From an uncultured Bryobacterales bacterium (GTDB lineage: Bacteria > Acidobacteriota > Terriglobia > Bryobacterales > UBA6623): 64,000 nucleotides of DNA. The notes beneath the pieces are model-generated. The model did not search any database and was not told where the DNA came from. It saw only the letters and a list, made by a program, of their open reading frames with translations. The DNA is taken from the NCBI GenBank assembly GCA_951813065.1, contig CATOTH010000006.1, positions 421,961-485,960 on the forward strand, written 5' to 3'. Every line of letters starts with the position of its first letter. The stretch's first letter is position 1. Shown piece after piece: positions 1 to 8,455 of this stretch. A program made the position numbers and the translations under genes.

Positions 1-1
1 A

Positions 2-379
2 TGGCGTTTCGGCATCTGGGAGGCCGCACTGTTCGTGGCGTTCAGCACTGTCATCGCGTCGTTGTATCTGGCAGTAGGCCTGCATTTGGTCACCGGAGTC
101 CCGTTCGGAAAACAACGCGATCCGAGTAGGCGAGCGGTTTCTTTGGTCGGCATGATGCTCTTTTCTGCCGCTGTCAGCATTGCCATCGGAATCCAATACT
201 TGCTGTTCCTATCCGTCGTGGCGGTAGCCGTCGCGGCTCTCGTTGGGACGGTGTGCGCGTATTTCCTGACGAGAAGGGCGATTGACAACCTCGCATCCCG
301 CATTCGGATCCATCTCCAGCTCCTTGCGTTGGGACCGAAAGGGCAGTCCGCTGGCCCGTTCTTTGATATCAGTGATTGA
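2..379 (+). CDS. Membrane protein, C-terminal part (runs off window start)
   Basis: The reading frame is open from base 2 to a stop at 377-379, so this is the C-terminal 125 residues of a longer protein. It has about three hydrophobic segments, near residues 10-32, 45-65 and 66-90, and a soluble tail ending FFDISD. A GTG at 35 could be read as a start, but the hydrophobic frame continues upstream of it, so I treat the gene as cut by the window edge. I do not recognise the family. An integral inner-membrane protein is the only supported statement. It lies just upstream of a membrane glycosyltransferase, which may or may not be related. Confidence 0.5.
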   Translation, partial: WRFGIWEAALFVAFSTVIASLYLAVGLHLVTGVPFGKQRDPSRRAVSLVGMMLFSAAVSIAIGIQYLLFLSVVAVAVAALVGTVCAYFLTRRAIDNLASRIRIHLQLLALGPKGQSAGPFFDISD

Positions 380-537
380 GTACGGGCCCTGTCTCGATCA
401 GGTCTTCCGGGGCAGATTCTCTGGATTGCGGACAACCGATGTAGGCGCCCCATGCATGGCTTGGTGTCCGAGTCCCCTTGGCGTTCCCGCTCAACGTGCC
501 ACGCCGCAATGAGTCCGGACCGCGTGAATTGACGCCC

Positions 538-1863
538 GTGACGAAGGAATTCGAGCGATTTGGCGCCCGAGCCCGCAACTACGTGGACGCGGCGGGCTTG
601 TGGTGCACGCTCGGCTACAGCGCCCTTGCGTTTCAGGCTCGACAGCCGGGTGAGCCTGATTTGGCGGGGTTCTTCGGTCTAATTGCATGGACTGGCCTGC
701 CTGCGTTCGCCCTCTACTGGTACTTCCGAAACCATCACGAACCGCTCCCTGTGGGCCGCATGTTTTTTTGGGCAGCAATCTTCAGGATCTGCGGCCTCGT
801 CGGAGGGCCGTTCTTCGAGGACGACTTCTATCGCTATCTCTGGGACGGGTTTCGCTTTGCGACAACCGGCTCGCCCTACGGAGCGGCTCCTGAGGAGTTC
901 TTCGTGGACCCTAGCGTCCCAGCGGCATTCCAGAATGTCTTGGATCGCATCAACAACCCCGACCTTCCGACTATCTACGCCCCATTGACCGAGGTGCTCT
1001 TCTTGGTTGGCTACTGGCTGAAGCCGGGCAGCATCTTGGCATTACAGTCCATCCTGGTTGTTGTCGATCTCCTGACTATCGGGCTCTTGCTGCGCCTAGC
1101 ACCGGCTCGTGGGGTGATGCTTTATGCATGGTGCCCGTTGATCGTGAAGGAGATTGCCTTCACAGCGCATCCCGATGGCCTGGGAGTCGGCTTGCTGCTG
1201 GCAGCGATCGTTCTCGCGCGAGGCCGCCGCTGGCAAAGCGCTGCTGTCTGCCTGGGGCTGGCCATTGCGTCGAAGGCGTTTGCACTCGTGTTGGCGCCGT
1301 TGGTGCTTGTCAACGCTCGTGCCAAGCATTGGATCGTGGCGTGCACCACGACGGCATTGATATATGCGCCATTTGTCATCGCGGGCGCAACGGACGTTGA
1401 GTCCCTGCGAATCTTTGCACGCGAGTGGGAGTTCAATTCGGCGGCGTTTGGCCTCCTCAAGTCCGTGATGCGACCGCTCGATGCGAAGTTGGCACTAGGT
1501 TTGATCTTCGCCGTCTTCTGGGCTCACTATGCCGTCAGGTTGGTCAAGCGTGGCGTGGATGAGATTCCGAGAGGAGACTGGGTCTACGGTGTGCTACTTG
1601 CTGTTTCGCCTGTGATCAATCCGTGGTATCTGATCTGGCTCCTGCCATTTGCGGCGATCTTCCCGAGTGCTTGGGCGTGGACTGCTTCCGCATTGATTCT
1701 CCTCGGCTACGTGTCCGGAACCAACTTGGGTGACTACGGCCTACAGCCCTACCAGCAGCCCGTCTGGGTCCGAGTGCTGGAGTTTGGCCTGATCTTGGTG
1801 GCGCTGGCCTATGACGTCGTCCGACACCGGCTTTCAATACCTAAGGGGCGAGTTGCCGGCTAG
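538..1863 (+). CDS. GT-C type membrane glycosyltransferase (DUF2029/mannosyltransferase-like)
   Basis: About 441 residues with roughly ten hydrophobic segments. GT-C enzymes transfer a sugar from a polyprenyl-phosphate donor on the outer face of the inner membrane. The acidic loop motif FFEDDFYRYLWDG (about residues 92-104) follows the first membrane segments, as expected of the family, and HPDGLG and NPWYLIWLLP match conserved positions of polyprenol-phosphate mannosyltransferase-like proteins. The frame can be extended to a TTG at 478. I prefer the GTG at 538, which begins MTKEFERFG, but neither has a strong ribosome site. A decayed second copy lies at 3550-4012. The substrate is unknown. 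Confidence 0.65.
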   Translation: MTKEFERFGARARNYVDAAGLWCTLGYSALAFQARQPGEPDLAGFFGLIAWTGLPAFALYWYFRNHHEPLPVGRMFFWAAIFRICGLVGGPFFEDDFYRYLWDGFRFATTGSPYGAAPEEFFVDPSVPAAFQNVLDRINNPDLPTIYAPLTEVLFLVGYWLKPGSILALQSILVVVDLLTIGLLLRLAPARGVMLYAWCPLIVKEIAFTAHPDGLGVGLLLAAIVLARGRRWQSAAVCLGLAIASKAFALVLAPLVLVNARAKHWIVACTTTALIYAPFVIAGATDVESLRIFAREWEFNSAAFGLLKSVMRPLDAKLALGLIFAVFWAHYAVRLVKRGVDEIPRGDWVYGVLLAVSPVINPWYLIWLLPFAAIFPSAWAWTASALILLGYVSGTNLGDYGLQPYQQPVWVRVLEFGLILVALAYDVVRHRLSIPKGRVAG

Positions 1864-1975
1864 CACGGCAGCTCCCGGGATGCTTGCGAAACTGATCGTT
1901 CCGTGGTGGTGGGCGAGGTCTGAGACATCTCCACGGAACTGCAGACGCTAGTCCTTGGAACACACCCAGCAAAAC

Positions 1976-2002
1976 AGTGTCCGGCGTCTTGTGGCGGACA
2001 CT
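1976..2002 (+). terminator. Hairpin after glycosyltransferase gene
   Basis: AGTGTCCG (1976-1983) and its exact reverse complement CGGACACT (1995-2002) flank an 11-base loop. Four A's precede the stem and three T's follow it. The position about 110 bases past the stop of the glycosyltransferase suits a weak intrinsic terminator. The T-run is short, so it may only be a stabilising 3' stem. Confidence 0.35.
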
Positions 2003-2256
2003 TTGCTGCTGCCAGTGCAGTCAGGCTCGTAGCATGGAGTCTACAAGCGGTTCTTGCCTTGAAAGCAGCTTCGCCGCAACCTTAGAATGATTTCCCCCGA
2101 TCAGGGGCAATCGACGATTGGGGCGCAATCGCCAGCGTGATTGGTGCGAGCATGAGATTTCTGCCGCGGTTCCGTCGTTGCAACTAGGAGGCGGTGACGC
2201 GGTTGCCCGCGTTGACAATAGGAAGTAAGGTAATACCCCGTGGACTTGAACACACC

Positions 2257-3105
2257 ATGAGTCTTGCGAGGAAGCAGGCCCGGATTGTGTGGCTGCTGGC
2301 CGGAATGATTCTGATTGCCGGCATTGCGACAACACAGCAGGAACCAAGGCTGATTCCGGCCTGGGACGCTAGTGACGAAACCAGTGCTGCTCGCATCGAT
2401 CACAGCGCTTGGCAAGAGACGCTCAACGGATACCTGCTTGGTCACAGCTCGGGCATCAACCGATTCGACTATGCTGCGCTCAAAGCCAATCCCGAGGACA
2501 GCGCCAAATTGGTGGACTACCTAGCTTCATTGCAGGGCTTGGACCCGCGGGAATACTCGCGAGCAGAACAGAAAGCCTACTGGATCAATCTCTACAACGC
2601 TCTAACGGTTCGAGTCGTTCTTGACGCATATCCGGTCAGCTCCATACGCAGAATCAGCGATAGCCTCCTTGGCGGCCTGATCTTCTCGGGTCCGTGGAAA
2701 GATGTGTGCGCGAACGTCGCGGGCCTGGATCTGACTCTGGACGATATAGAGCACGGCATTCTTCGCCCGATCTACAGGGATAGTCGAATTCATTACGGGG
2801 TTAACTGTGCCAGCCTGGGCTGTCCGAATCTTCTCGGGACGGCCTTCACCGCTGCCAACACGGAGAGCTTGCTCGACGCTGGGGCACGCGACTACGTGAA
2901 CCATACACGGGGAGTTGATTTCGTTGACGAGGATTTTATCGTCATCTCTAGTGTCTACAGCTGGTTTGTCGAGGATTTCGGCGGCAGCGAGGCAGGCGTC
3001 ATCGAGCACCTCGCCCAATACGCCGAGAAGGAACTCGCCCAGCGTTTGAGGGATTTCGAGGGGGCGGTGGACTACGATTACGACTGGGACTTGAATCAGC
3101 CGTGA
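2257..3105 (+). CDS. Secreted DUF547 domain protein (first copy)
   Basis: About 282 residues. A signal peptide is visible at residues 1-26, with the hydrophobic core WLLAGMILIAGIAT, which is why I choose the ATG at 2257. A GTG at 2194 has an AGGAGG only two bases upstream and would add 21 residues in front of the signal. The mature part carries the DUF547 pattern: FDYAALKAN, QKAYWINLYNALTVRVVLD, DDIEHGILRP and the cysteine block VNCASLGCPNL. DUF547 proteins are usually exported and their biochemical role is not settled. The pairing with a GT-C gene occurs twice in this window, suggesting a shared envelope job. Confidence 0.75.
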   Translation: MSLARKQARIVWLLAGMILIAGIATTQQEPRLIPAWDASDETSAARIDHSAWQETLNGYLLGHSSGINRFDYAALKANPEDSAKLVDYLASLQGLDPREYSRAEQKAYWINLYNALTVRVVLDAYPVSSIRRISDSLLGGLIFSGPWKDVCANVAGLDLTLDDIEHGILRPIYRDSRIHYGVNCASLGCPNLLGTAFTAANTESLLDAGARDYVNHTRGVDFVDEDFIVISSVYSWFVEDFGGSEAGVIEHLAQYAEKELAQRLRDFEGAVDYDYDWDLNQP

Positions 3106-3549
3106 GATCCGTCTCGGACACCCAATGGGGTGACTGAGCCTCTGGGAATGGCCTACCTTGGGGCTCGCCGAGCTTGATCGCCAACTCAGCTCCGAGACGT
3201 TCGATTCACACTTGGAGGCGCTCTCTTGGTTCGGGCTGAATAACAAGAACTTCCAGGCTCGCTTGAAGGCGGCGGTTCCCGCTCCCACGCTCAGAACGCC
3301 GACAGGATGCCTTGCCCACGCCGCAATGCACGTTGTCGCTCGCCCGAGATGCCCATCAGCCATTCCGTCAAATGTCTCGTGACCGACTCGGTGGTAGCTC
3401 GCCGATAGCAAATCAACTGAAGGCGTAGCTGAAGGACACGCTGATCACGCTGGACGCCGCCAAATTCCGGCCATGGATGACTCTTGGGTACGAGGCAGCG
3501 ATAGTCGTTTTGTCCGAAAGGGCAAGGCCCGCCGTCAGTACTAGTCATT
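3106..3549. other. Gene-free stretch between DUF547 gene and decayed GT-C copy
   Basis: About 440 bases. A short open frame (starting 3158) gives LDRQLSSETFDSHLEALSW, but it has no recognisable relative and ends in low-complexity sequence. I see no RNA gene, promoter or hairpin that I can support. It probably includes the eroded 5' part of the duplicated glycosyltransferase, but no similarity to the first copy can be followed upstream of about 3550. Confidence 0.4.
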
Positions 3550-4012
3550 CTGGTGCTGTGGCTGTGCTTGGCGCCATCGCGGAAGGTGCTGCCTTATGCC
3601 TGGTGTCCGCTGGTGATCAAGAAGAGCGCGTACAGCGCGCACCGGGATGGCGCTGGCAATTGCCTGTTGCTGGCGGCCGTCGTATAGGCACGGGACCGAC
3701 GGTGGCCGTTCGCCGCCGTCACGCTGGGCCTTGCCGCATGCGCCCAGGCGTTCGGCCTGGTGCTGGCGCCCTTGGTGTGGATTGAAACGCGTGTCCGGCA
3801 TTGGTCGCTATTCGGCGCCACGCTCGCGGCGGCGCATGAACCGTTCGCGCTTCGCTCGGGGCCTAGCTTGGCTTCGGTGCTCGAGGTTGCACGGGAGTGG
3901 AAGTTCAGCTCGTTGCTGTTTGGGCTGCTGAGGCTTGCGCTGCCGTCATTCGAGGCTAGGCTCGCCCTGGGAATCTATTCGCCGCATTCTGGGCGTGGCC
4001 TGTGGTCCGCCG
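3550..4012 (+). pseudogene. Decayed second copy of the GT-C glycosyltransferase
   Basis: Read in the frame starting at 3550, the sequence gives PYAWCPLVIKKSAYSAHRDG, LLLAAVV, a TAG stop, then RRWPFAAVTLGLA, FGLVLAPLVWIETRVRHW, EVAREWKFSSLLFGLL and ARLALG. These follow the intact gene at 538-1863 segment by segment (YAWCPLIVKEIAFTAHPDG, LLLAAIV, LVLAPLVLVNARAKHW, FAREWEFNSAAFGLL, AKLALG). Near 3970 the match continues in another frame as LFAAFWAWPVV against IFAVFWAHYAV. The copy therefore has an internal stop, a frameshift, no N-terminal half including the acidic motif, and no C-terminal quarter. It runs directly into the second DUF547 copy. Confidence 0.75.
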
Positions 4013-4762
4013 CACGCAGAACGGATCTCGATTTGGGATCCCAGCGACGAGTCAAGTGTCGAGCGCATCGATCACGGCGCGTGGCAGGACATCTTGGATG
4101 GATGCGTCGTCGCCGATCCGTCTGGAGTCAGTTTTGTGGACTACGCCGCACTGGCAAGGAATCCGGCGGATGCGGAAACGCTGGCTGGATACCTCAAGTA
4201 CCTGCATCGGGTTGATCCCCGGGGCTACTCCCGGGCGGAGCAGATTGCGTACTGGATCAACCTCCATGGAGCGACTACCATGAAGATCGTTCTGGACGCC
4301 TACCCTGTGGATTCGATCGAGGAAATCCACGAGGACGTCGTCCCAATGACGGGTCCGTGGAATGAGGTGTACGCCAACGTTGCTGACCAGAATCTAACCC
4401 TGGACCAGCTTGAACATGGAATCCTGCGCCCAATCTGGTGGGACAAGCGGATTCACTATGCGGTTAACTGCGCCGCATACGGTTGCTCGCACTTGATCGA
4501 GACGGACTTCACCACTGCTAACGCCGAGTTACTGCTCGAAGCAGTTGCGCGGGCCTCTCTGAAGAGTCCACCGGGTATAGACTTTGTTGATAATGACTTT
4601 GTCATCATTTCGAACACCTACGATTGGTTCACCGAGGATTTCGGTGGTACAGAGGAGTCGGTCATCGAACACCTTGTCGACTATGTTGATGGCAAGTTGG
4701 CTGAGCTTCTCGGAGTGTTCGCATGTGCGATTGAGTACGACTACAACTGTGGTCTCAACTAG
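3935..4762 (+). CDS. Second DUF547 protein copy, N-terminus replaced
   Basis: Family similarity starts at about residue 34 (WDPSDESSVERIDHGAWQ) and continues to the end, matching the protein at 2257-3105 along its length: VDYAALARNP, QIAYWINLHGATTMKIVLD, LDQLEHGILRP, VNCAAYGCSHL, YDWFTEDFGG. The first 33 residues are read from the frameshifted tail of the glycosyltransferase remnant and do not form a signal peptide. A deletion appears to have joined the two damaged genes. The domain itself is uninterrupted, so it could still be made as a cytoplasmic protein, but loss of the export signal argues for a decaying gene. The listed start is the first ATG of the frame and is unlikely to be a natural one. 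Confidence 0.6.
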   Translation: MRCRHSRLGSPWESIRRILGVACGPPHAERISIWDPSDESSVERIDHGAWQDILDGCVVADPSGVSFVDYAALARNPADAETLAGYLKYLHRVDPRGYSRAEQIAYWINLHGATTMKIVLDAYPVDSIEEIHEDVVPMTGPWNEVYANVADQNLTLDQLEHGILRPIWWDKRIHYAVNCAAYGCSHLIETDFTTANAELLLEAVARASLKSPPGIDFVDNDFVIISNTYDWFTEDFGGTEESVIEHLVDYVDGKLAELLGVFACAIEYDYNCGLN

Positions 4763-4852
4763 CTAGAATGGTAGGGGGCCTAAGCCGAATGGTCCGGCGG
4801 GAGGTGCCGCCCTATCCGACATGGTGCGGCAGCAGGAAGGGAAAAGACAGAT

Positions 4853-5227
4853 ATGAAGCAACTTGCATTCGCGAGCGTACTCTTCGCCACATGTGCGGGG
4901 CTGTTCCAGGTTTCGGTTTCGGCGTCCGGGTCTGTCGGGCCGGGAGCCGGCAAGGTGAGCCCGCGTGCGGCATATTCGCAGGGCAAGGCCCTGACTTTCG
5001 ATCTACTGGTGTGCGATTCCTGCCCGCTATCGAGGAACGAACTCGATCGTGACCGGGCGCGGAGCGTCACGGCCAGCCTGGTAGCAGTCCACGATGGCAA
5101 CGAAACCGGATCGTCGGACGACAAGGCAGTCACCGCGCTGTGTTCCAACGGGGTCTTGGAGGGCGAGGACTGCAAGCTGAAGATGGAACTGGTCCACTAC
5201 TACCTGACCCGTCGCTTCAAGCTGTAG
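4853..5227 (+). CDS. Small secreted protein of unknown function
   Basis: 124 residues with a clear signal peptide (MKQLAFASVLFATCAGLFQVSVSA, cleavage near residue 24-26) and a GAAGGGA ribosome site eleven bases before the ATG. The mature chain has four cysteines, in CDSC, LCSNG and EDCKL, so two disulphides or a metal site are possible. I do not recognise the family. It lies 54 bases ahead of the outer-membrane protein gene at 5282 on the same strand and may be co-transcribed with it. Confidence 0.6.
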   Translation: MKQLAFASVLFATCAGLFQVSVSASGSVGPGAGKVSPRAAYSQGKALTFDLLVCDSCPLSRNELDRDRARSVTASLVAVHDGNETGSSDDKAVTALCSNGVLEGEDCKLKMELVHYYLTRRFKL

Positions 5228-5855
5228 GGCTGGCCGTTCTTGGAGCTTATTGGGCGCAAACATTCCGGAGATACGCAACAGATGTTACACAAATGGCGGT
5301 CTTTCGCGACCTTTTCTTTCGCCGCGGCGCTCGCGCTTTGCCTGTTCGCCTCTCTCGCCCTTGCGCAGGGAACGCCGTGGCTTGCCGAGCCGGGGACTGG
5401 CAGCGTCAGCATTTCGTACGTGAACCAGAACGCCACTGAGTTCTACCGCCAGACCACCAAGGTGAAGGGACCTCTGGAGGCGACCGGGGCGAACCTAGCG
5501 CAAAATACGATGTGGTTTGGGGTCAACTACGCCATCAACGACGCGGTAGCCCTCGACGTGCAGTCCGGCTGGGCACGTAGCTTCGTGGCGGGCGGGGTCG
5601 GTCCGTCTGGAGGCCAGGAGAGCTACAGCGGATTATTCGATTCAAACTTCGCGGTTACGTGGCGGATCGTCGACGAGTTGATCGCCAATGCTCCTAGCGT
5701 CGCGGTGCGGGTGGGTGCGATCGTGTCCGGTGGTTACGATACCGGTTACATCAACTCGCTCGGAGATGGTGGCAACGGGGTCGAGACGTCGCTCATCATC
5801 GGCAAGTTTGGTAGCGCGGCCGGTGTTTCGGGGGAGGTCGGCTACCGAAACCGTA

Positions 5856-5859
5856 CTAG
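5856..5859. repeat. Left target-site duplication CTAG
   Basis: CTAG immediately precedes the left inverted repeat of the insertion sequence and is repeated at 7622-7625 immediately after the right one. Four-base duplications are usual for the IS1380 family. Confidence 0.85.
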
Positions 5860-5875
5860 CCCGGATATCTCACCA
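5860..5875 (+). repeat. Left terminal inverted repeat of the IS
   Basis: CCCGGATATCTCACCA, an exact reverse complement of 7606-7621. Beyond these 16 bases the two ends diverge by small indels (CTGGG against ACTCTGGG). Confidence 0.85.
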
Positions 5876-5954
5876 CTGGGAGTGGACATGAGGCGTCAAT
5901 TCGTGGTAAGTTGTTTGTTATCAGGCAATTACAACCCAACGAGGAGAACACCTC

Positions 5955-7373
5955 ATGCCAACACACTGTACCACAATCGAGCTCCCCAACAACGGCCGTC
6001 GCAAGGTGATCGCCTGCTTCGACGGGGGCCGCATGTCCTCCGACGGGGGTGCCATTCTGCTGCAGGCCGCGGACCGCGCGCTCGACCTGACCGGTCGCAT
6101 GACCGCCTGCTTCATCGATCACCGCAATCCCGCGCGCTGCGAACATTCCCTGCACGATCTGGTCGCCCAGCGCTTGTATGGACTCGCGCTCGGCTACGAA
6201 GATGTCAACGATCATGACACCCTGCGCGACGACAGCCTGCTCGCGCTCGCGCTCGGCCGGACGGACGTGACCGGGCAGGGCCGCGTGCGCGAGCGCGACC
6301 GGGGGCATCCGCTGGCCGGCTCGAGCACGCTCAACCGGCTCGAGCTGGGCACGCCCGAGCAAGCTGAAGAGGACCGCTACAAGCGGATCGTGGCCGATCC
6401 GGAGCGGCTCGACGCGCTGCTGGTGGACCTGTTCCTGGAGCAGCATGCGGAGGTTCCGGACGAGATCGTGCTGGACGTGGACGCGACCCATGACCCGCTG
6501 CACGGGGAGCAGGAAGGGCGCCACTTCCACGGCTACTACGACTGCTACTGCTACCTGCCGCTGTACGTGACCTGTGGGCCGCACGTGCTGTGCGGGCGGC
6601 TGCGGCCATCGAGCGTGGATCCGGCGGAGGGGGTGGTGGCAGAGTTGGAGCGGATCGTGGAGCGGATCCGGGAGCGCTGGCCGGAGGTGGCGGTCATCGT
6701 GCGCGGGGACGCTGGGTTCTGCCGTGAGGATCTGATGGCGTGGTGTGAAGGGCAGCCGGGCGTGCACTACGTGTTCGGGCTGGCGCAGAACCTGCGGCTG
6801 AAGCGAGCGGTGGGGCAACAGCAGGAGCGGTCGCGGCGGCGGGGGCTGGCGAGCGGGCGGAAGTCGCGGCGGTACCGGGATTTCAGCTACCGCACGCTGG
6901 GGAGCTGGAGCCGGACGCGGCGGGTCGTGGGCAAGGCCGAATGGTTGCCGGGCGAGGCGCGCAACAACAACGTGCGCTTCGTGGTGACGAGCCTGGACAA
7001 ACGGGCGTGGGGAACGCGCGAGCTGTACGAGGAGCTGTATTGTGCGCGCGGGGACATGGAGAATCGGATCAAGGAGCAGCAGCTGGACCTGTTCGCGGAC
7101 CGGACATCGGCGGCGACGCTGCGAGCGAACCAGTTGCGGCTGCACTGGGCGCTGTTTGCGGCCGCGCTGCTGGAGGTGCTGCGGGGCTGGGCGCTGGCGG
7201 GGACGGAACTGGCGCAGGCGCAGTTCGGAACGATCCGGACCCACTTGTTGAAGGTGGCCGCCGTGGTGCGGGTGAGCGTGCGGAGGACCTGGGTGTCGTT
7301 GTCGTCACTGTACCCGCGACAGGAGCTGTTCGCGCACTGCGTGGCCCAGCTGAGGGAGGCGGCGGCGAGCTAG
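5955..7373 (+). CDS. IS1380 family transposase
   Basis: 472 residues, close to the usual family length, starting at an ATG behind GAGGAGAACACCTC. The IS1380 signature block is present: LDVDATHDPLHGEQEG followed by FHGYYDCYCYLPL (about residues 173-200), VIVRGDAGFCRE (about 248-259), YVFGLAQN, and the C-terminal YCARGDMENRIKEQQLDLF (about 360-378). These supply the DDE-type catalytic acids, namely the Asp of LDVDATHD, the Asp of RGDAGF and the Glu of MENRIKE. The frame is undamaged. Codons end in G much more often than in most neighbouring genes, which suits recent arrival. Confidence 0.92.
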   Translation: MPTHCTTIELPNNGRRKVIACFDGGRMSSDGGAILLQAADRALDLTGRMTACFIDHRNPARCEHSLHDLVAQRLYGLALGYEDVNDHDTLRDDSLLALALGRTDVTGQGRVRERDRGHPLAGSSTLNRLELGTPEQAEEDRYKRIVADPERLDALLVDLFLEQHAEVPDEIVLDVDATHDPLHGEQEGRHFHGYYDCYCYLPLYVTCGPHVLCGRLRPSSVDPAEGVVAELERIVERIRERWPEVAVIVRGDAGFCREDLMAWCEGQPGVHYVFGLAQNLRLKRAVGQQQERSRRRGLASGRKSRRYRDFSYRTLGSWSRTRRVVGKAEWLPGEARNNNVRFVVTSLDKRAWGTRELYEELYCARGDMENRIKEQQLDLFADRTSAATLRANQLRLHWALFAAALLEVLRGWALAGTELAQAQFGTIRTHLLKVAAVVRVSVRRTWVSLSSLYPRQELFAHCVAQLREAAAS

Positions 7374-7605
7374 CCGTCGGAGCATTCGGATCGGGCTGTA
7401 GCCCGCCGCAGGGGAGGGGTGCGCGTGCAGCGTGCGGATTCACCGGCCCGGAGAGGCGGGACAACCCCGGAGCCGGTTCCGACAGCAGGACCACGCGGCA
7501 ACAGGGGAGGATTCGCAGGAGGAGGGTCGTCAACTCCTGTGACAAGCGTCTCTCTCAGGCCCAGCGTCTGGGCTGTTGAACCGCGGTCCCGGGGTTGCCC
7601 AGAGT

Positions 7606-7621
7606 TGGTGAGATATCCGGG
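7606..7621 (-). repeat. Right terminal inverted repeat of the IS
   Basis: TGGTGAGATATCCGGG, the exact reverse complement of 5860-5875. Confidence 0.85.
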
Positions 7622-7625
7622 CTAG
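7622..7625. repeat. Right target-site duplication CTAG
   Basis: Direct repeat of 5856-5859. The host reading frame resumes here as Thr-Glu-Val-Asn (ACC GAG GTC AAC) from 7626. Confidence 0.85.
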
Positions 7626-7995
7626 CACCGAGGTCAACCGGAACGCGCTGGGCGGCGCGGGAGGCGCGGAGAGGGTCGACATCCCTTCGGACGTCTTCGT
7701 CAATCTCGGTTTCTTTGTTCCGGCCGGAGAGAGGCTGACGATTGGAGCCGACTATCGGATGGTCAATGCACTCTCCGGCATTGACATCGGCGGCGAAGGC
7801 TTTTCACCTAGCCGTTTTCCGGCGTTGCAGGAGGACGCGCACATCGTTGGTGGCCGGCTGATCGCCAACATCACCGACGCGGTCAGCGTGAACGGGTTCT
7901 ATGGCCAGGTGGTGGCGGGCCGGAACACGGCTGCGGCGCGGATCATTGGGTTCGGCGTCACCTTCAGCTTCGGGGGTGGCGGGGTCGGGTTCTAG

Positions 7996-8455
7996 CCCCC
8001 TCCCACACCCAATCCAGGTTGGCCGTCCGAACCGCAAGATCGACGGTCGGCTTCGGTTCCATCTGCGCTCGTGGGTCTATGCCGTCCCCACTTTCCGCGA
8101 GAACTCGGCTGATTGAGACTTGCGTTGCTGATCGGAACCAGCGCCGGACCGAGATCAGCTCGCAGTCCAGGACGGAGGATGCGCAGATCAGAGTGAAGAG
8201 CCTATATTCGACAATTTGTGATGATAGTCGGCATTAGCCATCTCTCTCATCTGTTGAATCTTCCATGGAATCACGCGTTGTTATGGGAAGAACGTCTCTC
8301 ATTTGATTCATAGCATCCAATGTCTTGCTCGTAGCTTTTGGCTAGGCTGGCTGCCGGCCCGTGGCTGATTCTCTTCGAGCGGTGTCTTCAAGGACTTCGT
8401 TCAGGTAACCGCGTGGCCGCAGTCGGCACCAAAATGTGAGGATAGGTGGACCGGC
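7996..8455. other. Gene-free stretch before alpha/beta hydrolase
   Basis: About 460 bases with a relatively AT-richer middle (about 8200-8340). Short open frames have no family resemblance. The promoter of the hydrolase probably lies here, but no convincing -35/-10 pair can be named. Confidence 0.35.

Larger units (their letters stand above)
5860..7621 (+). mobile_element. Complete IS1380-type insertion sequence
   Basis: A 1762-base element bounded by 16-base perfect terminal inverted repeats (5860-5875 and 7606-7621, outer end CCCGGATATCTCACCA) and flanked by CTAG direct repeats. It carries one transposase gene in the forward orientation, with about 80 bases of left and 230 bases of right non-coding sequence. 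The right flank contains a short GGGCTGTAGCCC hairpin at about 7393-7404. Matching ends, an intact transposase and an intact duplication indicate a recent and possibly still mobile copy. It interrupts the outer-membrane gene at 5282-7995. Confidence 0.9.
5282..7995 (+). pseudogene. Outer-membrane beta-barrel protein gene, split by an insertion sequence
   Basis: The 5' part (5282-5859) encodes a signal peptide (core FSFAAALALCLFASLALAQG) and alternating barrel-like strands such as MWFGVNYAINDAVALDVQSG and VAVRVGAIVSGGYDTG. The 3' part (7626-7995) continues with VFVNLGFFVPAGERLTIGADYR and ends IIGFGVTFSFGGGGVGF, a typical barrel terminal strand ending in F. Removing 5860-7621 and one copy of the CTAG duplication joins the halves in frame to give 315 residues without a stop. 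The intact protein resembles small transporter-like or alpha-barrel-assay type outer-membrane proteins, but the exact family is not clear. The disruption looks recent because both halves are otherwise clean. Confidence 0.75.

Noticed and set aside
5856..7244. 462-codon minus-strand open frame across the insertion sequence
   Set aside because: It is the antisense of the transposase, very rich in Arg, His, Pro and Gln, and crosses the IS boundary.
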